Source: Prevotella conceptionensis 9403948
Lineage (GTDB): Bacteria; Bacteroidota; Bacteroidia; Bacteroidales; Bacteroidaceae
Length of the DNA stretch: 34,943 nt
NCBI RefSeq assembly: GCF_000312305.1
Contig: NZ_HE999446.1
Location: 8,338 to 43,280 of the forward strand
Reading direction: 5' to 3'
A model generated the notes under the pieces. It was not told where the DNA came from and made no database searches. It saw nothing but the letters and a program-made list of their open reading frames with translations. Position numbers and translations under genes: made by a program. This document shows, piece after piece, positions 16,528 through 24,110 of this stretch (position 1 is the first letter of the stretch; the number at the start of each line of letters is the position of its first letter).

Positions 16528-18303
16528 ATGAAACGAAATCTGATACACATCGCCGTTGCGACAGCCACTATCGCCACGGCCCTCACCATGGCAACACCCA
16601 CGCTATGGGCCAAGAAAAAGGTGCAACCCACAAGAGTTGTGCCTACAAAAACCTTGTCGTATAACGACCAACGCCGTTTCGACTACTTCTTTCTCGAAGC
16701 CGTGAAACAAGAAAACACAGGCAATTACGCCTCGGCACTTGCCTTGATGAGCCACTGCCTGAGCATCAACCCCAACGCAGCGGAGGTGTATTTCATGCAG
16801 GCACCTTACTATGTGCAGATAAAAAACGATTCGTTGGCATTAGCCTGCCTGCAAAAGGCGGCATCGCTACGCCCCGACAACGCCACCTTTACCGAACGCC
16901 TAGGTCAGTTTTACATCAGCAGCGGCAACTTCGACAAGGCCATCGAGACGTACGAAAGGCTCACCACAAACAGTGGGGAGCGCGACAACGACGATGCGCT
17001 GAACATCCTCATGCAGCTTTATAACAAGAAGAAAGACTTTGCAGGGGTGCTAAGGTCGCTCGAACGACTGGAACAAGTGAACGGCGTTAGCGAAGAGACA
17101 ACCCTCTCGAAGGTGCGCGCCTACGAGATGCTGGACAACAAGAACGCGGCATACAAGGCTTTGAAACAGTTAAGCGACGACCATCCCAATGACGTGAACT
17201 ATCGCCTGATGCTTGGAAACTGGCTTATGCAGAACCAAAAGGAGGCCGCTGCGCATAAGATTTTTACCGACGTATTGGCCGACGACCCCGACAACAGCTT
17301 TGCACAAGCATCGCTCTACGACTATTATCGCGCCAAAAACGATGAGGCGAAGGCCACACAGCTGCGCGACAAAATGCTCATCAGCGCGAAGACGGACGAC
17401 GAAACGAAACTGTCTATCATGCGACAGGTGGTGCAAGAAAACGAACGCGCAGGCGGCGACAGCACAAAGGTGCTGGCCCTTTTCGACAAAATAACGGAGG
17501 CTAACCCCAACGATGCGGGCATGGCCGAGCTGAAAGCTGCCTACATGTCGGTTAAGAAAATGCCCGACAGCTTGGTGGTTGACGCCCTGAAACGGGCTGT
17601 TGCCATCGCACCCGACAACGCTGGGGCACGTTTGCAGCTCATCGAGAATCTTTGGAGAAAACAAAAATGGGACGAAATACTGGCTTTGAGCAAGCAGGCA
17701 CAGGCCTACAACCCCGAAGAGATGGCTTTTTACTACTTCGAAGGCATTGCCTGCTTTCAGAAAGACAAGAAAGACGAGGCGTTAGACGCTTTCAGAAGGG
17801 GCGTAACGCAGATTAACGCCAACAGCAATAAGGACATCGTGTCGGACTTTTACGAGCTGATGGGGGAAATCCTCTATCAAAAGGGACTGGCAAAAGAGGC
17901 TTTCGCCTCGTACGACAGCTGCCTACAATGGAAGCCCAACAACCTGGGATGCCTGAACAACTACGCCTATTACCTAGGTGAAAAGGGCATCGAGCTAGAT
18001 AAAGCCGAGGCCATGAGCTACCGAACTGTGAAGGAAGAACCCAACAACGGCACTTATCTCGACACCTATGCGTGGCTGCTTTTCCTTAAAAAGAGGTATT
18101 CGGAGGCGCAGGTTTACATCGACCAGGCACTCAAAAACGACTCTAACAGCCTTAAAAGCAAGGTGGTGGTGGAACATGCCGGCGACATTCACGCCATGAA
18201 TGGCGACACGAACAAGGCCATTGAATATTGGAAAAAGGCCTTGGAACTGGGTGCCGACAAGGCTGTTATCAACAGGAAAATAAAGCTTAAGAAACCTTTC
18301 TGA
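16528..18303 (+). CDS. Exported tetratricopeptide-repeat protein
   Basis: The 591-residue protein has a signal peptide (about 1-28, ending LWAKKK) and TPR units through most of its length. Examples are residues near 60-125 (AEVYFMQAPYYVQIKNDSLA, then FTERLGQFYISSGNFDKAIE) and near 530-585 (GDTNKAIEYWKKALELGADK). TPR arrays bind other proteins. In Bacteroidales this gene is found next to dut and the DUF4292 and EnvC-like genes, which points to a role in the cell envelope. It starts 8 bp after dut. The exact partner is unknown. Confidence 0.88.
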   Translation: MKRNLIHIAVATATIATALTMATPTLWAKKKVQPTRVVPTKTLSYNDQRRFDYFFLEAVKQENTGNYASALALMSHCLSINPNAAEVYFMQAPYYVQIKNDSLALACLQKAASLRPDNATFTERLGQFYISSGNFDKAIETYERLTTNSGERDNDDALNILMQLYNKKKDFAGVLRSLERLEQVNGVSEETTLSKVRAYEMLDNKNAAYKALKQLSDDHPNDVNYRLMLGNWLMQNQKEAAAHKIFTDVLADDPDNSFAQASLYDYYRAKNDEAKATQLRDKMLISAKTDDETKLSIMRQVVQENERAGGDSTKVLALFDKITEANPNDAGMAELKAAYMSVKKMPDSLVVDALKRAVAIAPDNAGARLQLIENLWRKQKWDEILALSKQAQAYNPEEMAFYYFEGIACFQKDKKDEALDAFRRGVTQINANSNKDIVSDFYELMGEILYQKGLAKEAFASYDSCLQWKPNNLGCLNNYAYYLGEKGIELDKAEAMSYRTVKEEPNNGTYLDTYAWLLFLKKRYSEAQVYIDQALKNDSNSLKSKVVVEHAGDIHAMNGDTNKAIEYWKKALELGADKAVINRKIKLKKPF

Positions 18304-18454
18304 GTGAAGTAAGAGGGCTTTTCGGGGATTAAGGAGTTAAATCGGATGATGAAGAGTAACAAGACGTGACGGGACAAAAATGTTTAAAGGGCTAAGCAAT
18401 GGGCCTTTATAGGCCATGTCTGGCAAGCTAATCCAACAAGGAAGGCAAGAAATC

Positions 18455-18625
18455 CTAGAACAACTAGTAGTCTAGAAGAACTAGAATCACTAGAAACACT
18501 AGAAACGCCAACCCAGCTAGACGAATTAGCAAGCCAAGGCTAACAAGCACAAAGGGCGCAGCCATCCTTTCACCTTTTCACCTTTTCACCTTTAAAATCC
18601 CTTTCACCCTTTAAAGGTCTTTTCA
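18455..18625. repeat. Low-complexity tracts between the TPR and DUF4292 genes
   Basis: Two simple tracts fill most of the 370-bp gap. The first (18455-18520) repeats CTAGAA-like hexamers spaced 8-10 bases, and the second (18568-18625) repeats TTCACCTTT. No gene and no clear promoter were found in the gap. The tracts would separate two genes that are often adjacent in related genomes. Confidence 0.6.
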
Positions 18626-18673
18626 CTCTTCGAGAGTACATATACACTATTTACCACAAAAAAACATACAGCT

Positions 18674-19636
18674 ATGATAAAGAAGAAAAAAACAACAACG
18701 GCATGCACCCACAATGGGCTGCGACACATAATAGGTTTTAAAGCGGCAGTAAGAATACTAAGTCTTGCTCTCGCAGTGGTACTTACACCACTGATATGGA
18801 CCTCTTGCAAAACAAAGTCGGCTGTGGTGTCCGACAGCTCGACACCCACGCACAAGGCTGCACGCGACCGCGAAGTGCTGGCCAACAACCAATTGGCCTT
18901 TATGCGCCGCGTTAACGACAACCAAGTGTATGCCAAAAACATCGTTGGAAGTATTTCGCTCAACGTACAAGGCGCGGGAAAAGACGTAACAGTGCCAGGA
19001 CAACTGCGCATGAGAAAAGACGAAGTGATACGTCTGCAAGCATTTGTGCCACTGCTTGGCACCGAAGTGGGACGTATAGAGTTCACACCCGATTACGTGT
19101 TGGTTATCGACCGCATTCATAAAGAATACATCAAGGCCGACTACAACCAAATGGATTTCTTGAGAAAGAACGGACTTAACTTTTACAGCTTGCAGGCCTT
19201 GTTCTGGAACCAACTGCTGTTGCCCGACCGCCCACGCATCACCGAAAGCGACCTCAACCAGTTCAGCGTTACTTTCAGTGGCGGCAGCAGCAACCCCGTA
19301 ACCTATTCCACGGGCAATTTCAACTACGCCTGGCTAGCCGATGCCGACAACGGACGCTTACGACAAACAGACATCACCCATCAAGACGCCACACGCGGAA
19401 CTTCGAGACTTACATGGAAGTATGGCGACTTCAAAGGAGTTGGCGTAAAGATGTTCCCCGCATCGCAAGTGTTCAGTATGAGTTCTGCTGCCATAAAAGG
19501 CGGGCAGACGTTGCAAGTGAGCATCAAGATGAACGAAGTGAAGACCGACGAGAAATGGGAGGCACAAACAACGGTGTCGCCTAAGTATAAGCGCGTAAAG
19601 GCACAAGATGTCTTCAACAAAATACTCAACATGTAA
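18674..19636 (+). CDS. DUF4292 lipoprotein
   Basis: The 320-residue protein has an unusually long N-terminal region before the lipobox (LIWTSCKTK, C45). The mature part matches DUF4292 by pattern: NIVGSISLNVQGAGKDVTVP, MRKDEVIRLQAFVPLLGTEVGRIEFTPDYVLVIDRIHKEYI and FYSLQALFWNQLLLP. This is a LolA/LolB-like beta-rich fold thought to act at the outer membrane; function in Bacteroidetes is not settled. The stop codon is directly followed by the ATG of the EnvC-like gene with no gap, so the two are translationally coupled. Confidence 0.87.
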   Translation: MIKKKKTTTACTHNGLRHIIGFKAAVRILSLALAVVLTPLIWTSCKTKSAVVSDSSTPTHKAARDREVLANNQLAFMRRVNDNQVYAKNIVGSISLNVQGAGKDVTVPGQLRMRKDEVIRLQAFVPLLGTEVGRIEFTPDYVLVIDRIHKEYIKADYNQMDFLRKNGLNFYSLQALFWNQLLLPDRPRITESDLNQFSVTFSGGSSNPVTYSTGNFNYAWLADADNGRLRQTDITHQDATRGTSRLTWKYGDFKGVGVKMFPASQVFSMSSAAIKGGQTLQVSIKMNEVKTDEKWEAQTTVSPKYKRVKAQDVFNKILNM

Positions 19637-21493
19637 ATGAAACACGTTCTAACCATCCTCCTTGCCCTCATGGTGGCCTTCCCACTCGGTGCGCAGAAAA
19701 AGCGTTCCGCTAAGAAGTCGCGCCCTACGGTCACCACACAAAAGCGAACGCAGGCCAAAGGCAAAGCCGCACAACCTGCCAAAAAGAACGCCAAGATAAC
19801 AAAAGCTCCTGCTAAGAAAACAGTCAAGCCTGCACCCAAGAAGGGTGCAAAGGCGGCAAACAAACGTGGAAACGCCGCGCGCGAAAAGAACACGCAGGCT
19901 GAAACCAACAAGGTTATCAAGGGCTTGCAAGGGCAGAGGGAGGCCATAAAGAAAAAAATTCAACAACAAGAGGCCGCACTTAAAGCCAATCAGGCCGACG
20001 TAAAGAAGAAGTTGCAAGAGTTGATGGTTATCAACAGCGAGATTGGCGAACGCCAAAAGAACATCGACGGCATTCAAAAAGACATCAAGCACATCGAAGG
20101 AAACATCGGCATACTTAACTCGCAGTTGGCTACGCTTGAACAACAACTGGCCGACCGCAAGGCAAAATACATCCGTTCGGTGCGCTACATGGCGCGCCAC
20201 CGTTCGGTGCAAGACAAGATGATGTTTGTTTTCTCGGCCAAAAATTTGGCACAAGTATATCGCCGCATGCGTTTCGTGCGCGAATATGCCTCATATCAAA
20301 AGGCACAAGGCGAATTGGTTAAGGCCAAACAGCAACAAGTAACCGAGAAACACATCCAATTGGAAGAGGTGAAAGGCCAAAAGAACACCTTATTATATAA
20401 GGGCCGCCAAGAACACGCCGCACTGCAAACTAAACAAGGCGAACAACAGAAAGCCGTAGACGGACTGCAACAGCAACAAAAGACCATTCAGGCCGTCATT
20501 GCCGAACAACAAAAGAAAGATGCCGCCTTAAACGCCGAGATAGACAGACTCATTGCCATCGAAGTGGAAAAGGCTAGGCAAAGAGCCATAGCCGAGGCCA
20601 AGCGTAAAGCAGAAGCAGCCGAGGCTGCTAAACGTAAAGCCGAAGAGTTGGCAAGAAAGAAAGCTGCTGCCGAAGCAGCGGCACGCGAGAACCAACGCCG
20701 CATTGCCGAAGCCAAGGCACGCGAAGAGCGACTAAGAGCCGAGGCTAAGGTGGCCGCAGAAGCCGAAAGGGCACGCCGAGTTGAGGCCGAAAGGGCTGCA
20801 CGCGAGGCTGAAGAACGCCGGGCAAGAGCAGAAAGGGAAACGGCAGACAAACGGGCACGTGCCGAAAAGGAGGCCAGAGAGGCTGCCGAACGTAAGGCAA
20901 GAGCCGACCAAGCGGCGCGCGAGTCGGCCGAGAAACAGGCACGAGCACAACAAGCGGCACGCGAAGCCGAGGCTGCACGCGTGGCGGCCGAGCGCAAAGC
21001 CGAAGCCGAAAGGGCGAGAAGCGAGAAGGCCATTGCCGACAGCAAGAAGGAAGTGGAAGAGACACGCAAGCTCAGTACGGTAGACCGAATGGTGAGCGGC
21101 GGTTTCGAAGCCAACAAGGGGCGCTTGCCCATGCCAATTACAGGCAGCTATCGCATCGTTAGCCACTTCGGGCAATACAATGTTGAAGGCCTTAAAAACG
21201 TAAAACTCGACAACAAGGGCATCAACATCCTTGGTGGCAATGGCTGTCAAGCACGCAGCATATACGATGGCGAGGTGAGTGCCGTGTTTGGTTACGGCGG
21301 TTCGATGGTAGTAATGGTACGCCACGGTGCCTATATCTCAGTATACGCCAATCTCCGTTCGGCCAATGTAACGCGTGGCCAGCGCGTAACCACACGCCAA
21401 ACGCTCGGAACCGTGGGTGCGGATAACATCCTGCAATTCCAACTGCGCAAGGAAACAGCGAAACTAAACCCAGAAGCTTGGCTAGGAAGATAA
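19637..21493 (+). CDS. EnvC-like murein hydrolase activator (degenerate LytM/M23 domain)
   Basis: The 618-residue protein has a signal peptide (about 1-20, ending LGAQ) and a Lys/Ala/Pro-rich linker (20-85). Long coiled coils (about 90-300) follow, with an extreme Ala/Glu/Arg segment (about 305-480), and a C-terminal LytM domain (about 495-618). The zinc and catalytic residues of active M23 peptidases are missing: the GID Asp is Asn (DNKGIN, N530), YAHL is YANL (N572), and the HxH before FxLR is replaced (I598, Q600). H563 is kept. Such degenerate LytM proteins do not cut peptidoglycan but activate amidases during division, as EnvC does in E. coli. The role is inferred from this. Confidence 0.9.
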   Translation: MKHVLTILLALMVAFPLGAQKKRSAKKSRPTVTTQKRTQAKGKAAQPAKKNAKITKAPAKKTVKPAPKKGAKAANKRGNAAREKNTQAETNKVIKGLQGQREAIKKKIQQQEAALKANQADVKKKLQELMVINSEIGERQKNIDGIQKDIKHIEGNIGILNSQLATLEQQLADRKAKYIRSVRYMARHRSVQDKMMFVFSAKNLAQVYRRMRFVREYASYQKAQGELVKAKQQQVTEKHIQLEEVKGQKNTLLYKGRQEHAALQTKQGEQQKAVDGLQQQQKTIQAVIAEQQKKDAALNAEIDRLIAIEVEKARQRAIAEAKRKAEAAEAAKRKAEELARKKAAAEAAARENQRRIAEAKAREERLRAEAKVAAEAERARRVEAERAAREAEERRARAERETADKRARAEKEAREAAERKARADQAARESAEKQARAQQAAREAEAARVAAERKAEAERARSEKAIADSKKEVEETRKLSTVDRMVSGGFEANKGRLPMPITGSYRIVSHFGQYNVEGLKNVKLDNKGINILGGNGCQARSIYDGEVSAVFGYGGSMVVMVRHGAYISVYANLRSANVTRGQRVTTRQTLGTVGADNILQFQLRKETAKLNPEAWLGR

Positions 21494-21529
21494 CATCTGT
21501 TGCACACTAGCAAGCTACATCTAAATACT

Positions 21530-21576
21530 CGCTACTCAACAAGTGTCACCATGTTTGGCATGCTTGCTGAGTAGCG
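21530..21576 (+). terminator. Hairpin terminator downstream of the EnvC-like gene
   Basis: A 14-bp stem (21530-21543 with 21563-21576, one mismatch) starts 36 bp after the stop codon and is followed by TGTTTGTTGTCTT. It ends 18 bp before the repeat element at 21595. Confidence 0.65.
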
Positions 21577-21594
21577 TGTTTGTTGTCTTATAAT

Positions 21595-21645
21595 GAAGTC
21601 ATCCAGACTTTTAAAATCTCTACAAATTGAGAGGAGTTTATTATC
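21595..21645 (+). repeat. Left 51-bp terminal inverted repeat of copy B
   Basis: It begins GAAGTCATCCAGACTTTTAA and ends GGAGTTTATTATC. It pairs with 22959-23009 with four mismatches. Related ends are seen near 3068, 4449-4483, 8567-8582 plus 8687-8712, and 22921-22955. Confidence 0.8.
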
Positions 21646-21678
21646 CTTAGCAGTAAAACCAAGACAAACACTCCTCTC

Positions 21679-21843
21679 ATGTACGAAGTACTGGACAAAG
21701 ATACAATAAAAAATGTAATCTTGCCACATTTGTCTGTGGCAAAACGCTGTTGTGTTACTAAAAGCAACCTGGCGGAGGCCATTCAGTGCATTCGCTACAA
21801 GTTGAAAACGGACTGTCAGTGGCACATAATGAGGAAAAAGTAA
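21679..21843 (+). pseudogene. IS transposase stub, N-terminal 54 aa
   Basis: The frame reads MYEVLDKDTIKNVILPHLSV and on to YKLKTDCQWHIMRKK followed by a stop. This is the beginning of an IS5/IS4-type transposase, the DUF4096-like N-terminus in which a KLKTGCQW motif is usual. The frame departs from the family after QWH, exactly where the sequence shared with copy A begins. It cannot encode an active enzyme. The protein family is assigned from memory of the motif. Confidence 0.65.
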
Positions 21844-22014
21844 AGAACGTTTCTTTATGTTTCTTATGTTCTTATGTCAAAAGTGGACGTGTTTATGCCA
21901 ACACACGAGAAAAGAACGTTTTCAGTAAGCCAATTGAACACGGTCGAGCTTGCTCGGACGTTGTCATGGCGAGAAAACGCACTTTTCGAGGAACGAGAAA
22001 AGAACAATCAACTT

Positions 22015-22060
22015 GTTCACTTGTCCACTTGTCTTCTTGTTAACTTGTCAACTCGCCATA
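22015..22060. repeat. Octamer tandem array
   Basis: Six consecutive octamers of the type CAACTTGT, CCACTTGT and TAACTTGT run without phase shift, just left of the core of copy B. The equivalent in copy A is 3940-3992. Confidence 0.75.
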
Positions 22061-22085
22061 ATCTGTCAATATTTCAGCAAGAAAT

Positions 22086-22715
22086 TTAACATTATGAGTG
22101 CCCTTTTTACCAACCAAGCACCCACCTTGTCGCAAAAAATCGATTCTCGCGAAGGTTTGTTTTGATGCAAAAAGGGGTTGGTCTGTGGATACGATAAAAT
22201 GAATATTTATTTCAAGAAACCGCCATTTGTACCACATTTGAGGCTGTTTGCGGCTAAATGTACTGCAATTTGCAGCAAAACGCAGTGCAATTTGCCGCTA
22301 AACGCAGTGCGTTTTGGTGCGAAATGCAGTGCGTTTTGATGCTAAATGCAAGGTAAAATGGTGCAAAATGCAGTGCAAAATGCGGCTAAACGCAAGACGA
22401 AAAGAATAAATATGCGCCGCAATGGTATAAACAAAACCTTTAAGAATCATGAAACACATGGCAAAAAAGGGCAAAATGGTGGTTAAAAAGTGAGTTTTTA
22501 GGGGCCAAAAGTGGGTAATTGGGTGCAAAAAATAATGAGTCGGCAACCAATCTAGAAAGGCTAAATGGTACAAAATGCAGGTCCTTTTCTTAAAATCGAA
22601 CATATTGGGAACCGTAAAAGATCAAAAACAGTGGCAATTTACCCACTTTATGGCCTATATTTTCGCTAGAACGGAGCGAAAACTAGAGCAATGCTGTAAA
22701 ATAAAAGATAACGAT
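22086..22715 (+). repeat. Conserved non-coding repeat core, copy B
   Basis: It is homologous to 34050-34640 (same strand) and 3256-3930 (opposite strand). A small hairpin near the right end (TTTTCGCT, 7-base loop, AGCGAAAA at about 22664-22686) is perfect here, partly kept in copy A and lost in copy C. Frames crossing it are not conserved. Confidence 0.85.
22259..22390. repeat. 22-bp tandem array, six units (core copy B)
   Basis: Six units of exactly 22 bp are present, for example CGCAGTGCAATTTGCCGCTA plus AA. Each unit is made of two related 11-bp halves of the form TGCxGTGCAAA / TGCGGCTAAAC. The array is followed by CGCAAGACG, as in copy C. Confidence 0.88.
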
Positions 22716-22958
22716 TTAAGCTTTTGAGTTGATGAGTTTTTCAGTTGGGGAGCTTTTGGGTTGATTAGTTCTTGAGTTGATGAGCTTTTCAGTTGATGAT
22801 GTTTTGGGTTAATGGGCTTTGGAGTTGGGGCGTTTGTGAATTTGTGAGTTGAGGTCTTCGGGAGTTGTTGGACTTTTGTGAGTTTATAAGCCAGTGAGTT
22901 GGTTTGTCAAGCACTTCTCTCAATTTATAGAAACATTAAAAGTCAAGACGACTTCAAA

Positions 22959-23009
22959 GATAATAAACTCCTCTCGATTTGTCGAGATTTAAAAAGTCTA
23001 GATGACTTC
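22959..23009 (-). repeat. Right 51-bp terminal inverted repeat of copy B
   Basis: It is the partner of 21595-21645. A second, more diverged copy in the same orientation (22921-22955) lies just inside, giving a tandem double end. Confidence 0.8.
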
Positions 23010-23028
23010 AATTGTTAAATTTAAATTT

Positions 23029-23080
23029 CAATCGGTCGTTAGTCTGCTTATCAATTCTTTTAGGCTGTTTCCATCTCCTC
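23029..23080. repeat. Truncated copy of the 200-bp MITE-like family
   Basis: About 50 bp similar to the first 50-60 bp of 10928-11125 (CTGCTTATCAATTCTTTTAGG region). It ends abruptly. Nothing recognisable follows up to 23246. Confidence 0.5.
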
Positions 23081-23246
23081 CAATAGCAAGTGTAACGAAA
23101 GACGTTTTTACCAGAAAGCATGAACCCAAATTGGACATTAAGGAACACATCTTTCTTTTTTGCTGGAAAAACACAGTATGCTTGCAAATGGTTCGTTCTC
23201 CATTAACGTCTTTGTCGATTACGGGAGGCGTCTCATTACACTTTAC

Positions 23247-23455
23247 TTTCAACCCCAACCTGTTCATTAAACCGTTTATCAAACATTTTAAGTTATTCCC
23301 ATCGCTGCCTGTTCATCTTTCGTTTGCTTGCGGGCATATTGTCTGTCTTATCCTCTTAAAAGTAGCCCGTTACGCCTTCAAAAGAATAAGCCGACAAGAT
23401 GCCGGCAAGCAAACAAAATCTGCGCTGGTTCGAACGACTGAATTGGGACAAATGA
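23247..23455. mobile_element. About 200-bp MITE-like element, copy 2
   Basis: It is homologous to 10928-11125 (CCAACCTGTTCATTAAACCG start, CAAACAAAATCTGCGC interior). Its terminal inverted repeats are more diverged than those of copy 1. The stretch 23456-23720 shows no gene. Confidence 0.55.
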
Positions 23456-23724
23456 CTGGTTTGGAATTAATCATTTGCACCCATATAGCAATTTCTCCGA
23501 CAAGATGAAAGTGTTTTTTCTAATGGCCAATTTGACATAAACAATTCACGCTGGCTGTTACTCCTGATGAGGAACGTTGCGTCCATGCTACGCGGTAGCT
23601 AACGAATAACGTTCTTCTCTTACGCCTTAGACATGTTCAACACATGGTAGCCTTATTTCATAACTCGTATGGTTTAGTCCCTCAAAATCGAACATCTTAG
23701 CGGTGTACCGCTGCCACAAAAGGA

Positions 23725-23753
23725 GAATAGGGGAGTGTTACTCTCCCCTATTC
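23725..23753 (-). terminator. Hairpin downstream of BspA cassette 2
   Basis: An 11-bp stem GAATAGGGGAG (23725-23735) with its complement (23743-23753) and a 7-base loop, nearly the same as the hairpin behind cassette 1. The stretch 23754-23898 between it and the broken peptide gene shows no gene. Confidence 0.6.
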
Positions 23754-23898
23754 GATCAACCATAAATATTCATTTAACCATGAAACTTATCGCCCTTCCT
23801 ATTTCAAACGAAGTGATTCGATCGCCCATAAAATTTCGTTTACTCATGAACAATCTATCTTTTTATGAAGGTTTGGCACGAAAAAGAGCCTTCGTAGC

Positions 23899-24100
23899 CT
23901 AATACCCCCAAGTGGGTTCGTAGCCCTGTTGCTTAATTAGTTCGTCTTCGTTTTCATCGAAGAAATCAGAACCTTTTCCATCTATGGGCTTGCCAGGATC
24001 ATACTCTCTGCCAACTCAGGGGCCGGCAATAATCATCAGCTGTTCTATGGGCAAAAACATGTTCTCGGCTCTGGGGCCTTTTGTATGTTTTCTTCTCCAT
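23899..24100 (-). pseudogene. Broken BspA-linked acidic peptide gene, cassette 2
   Basis: It starts at the ATG at 24100, 10 bp after the BspA stop codon, and reads MEKKTYKRPQ. One extra base then shifts the frame. In the shifted frame the family pattern continues as AENMFLPIEQLMIIAGP, then TGA in place of a Gly codon, then VGREYDPGKPIDGKGSDFF and an acidic tail ending at 23899. One frameshift and one nonsense change are thus visible against the intact paralogues at 11602 and 29246. Confidence 0.85.
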
Positions 24101-24110
24101 AGCCTTGTCT

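Larger units (their letters stand above)
21595..23009 (+). mobile_element. Repeat element copy B, 1.4 kb, bounded by 51-bp inverted repeats
   Basis: The terminal inverted repeats are 21595-21645 and 22959-23009, with 47 of 51 positions matching by my alignment. Inside, in order, are the first 54 codons of a transposase gene (21679-21843), an accessory stretch (21842-22010), octamers (22015-22060), the conserved core with its 22-bp array (22086-22715), an octamer-like tract (22720-22900), a second partial inverted-repeat copy (22921-22955) and the right end. The transposase gene body is absent. The right side also carries a reverse copy of the transposase start region (22900-22916, EVLDK codons). 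Copy A has the same order. Confidence 0.7.

Noticed and set aside
20488..21132. Long frames antisense to the EnvC-like gene
   Set aside because: They mirror the Ala/Glu/Arg-rich codons of the coiled coil, which rarely give stops on the opposite strand.
22259..22390. 22-bp array as a possible CRISPR array
   Set aside because: The units are directly adjacent and vary gradually. There are no distinct spacers, no constant repeat of 24 bp or more, and no cas genes.
23410..23450. GGTTCGAAC string resembling a tRNA T-loop
   Set aside because: No cloverleaf could be built around it, and it lies within a MITE-like copy.
23002..23508. 168-aa frame on the plus strand
   Set aside because: It starts inside the terminal repeat of copy B and crosses a truncated and a full MITE-like copy, so it is a chance frame over repeats.
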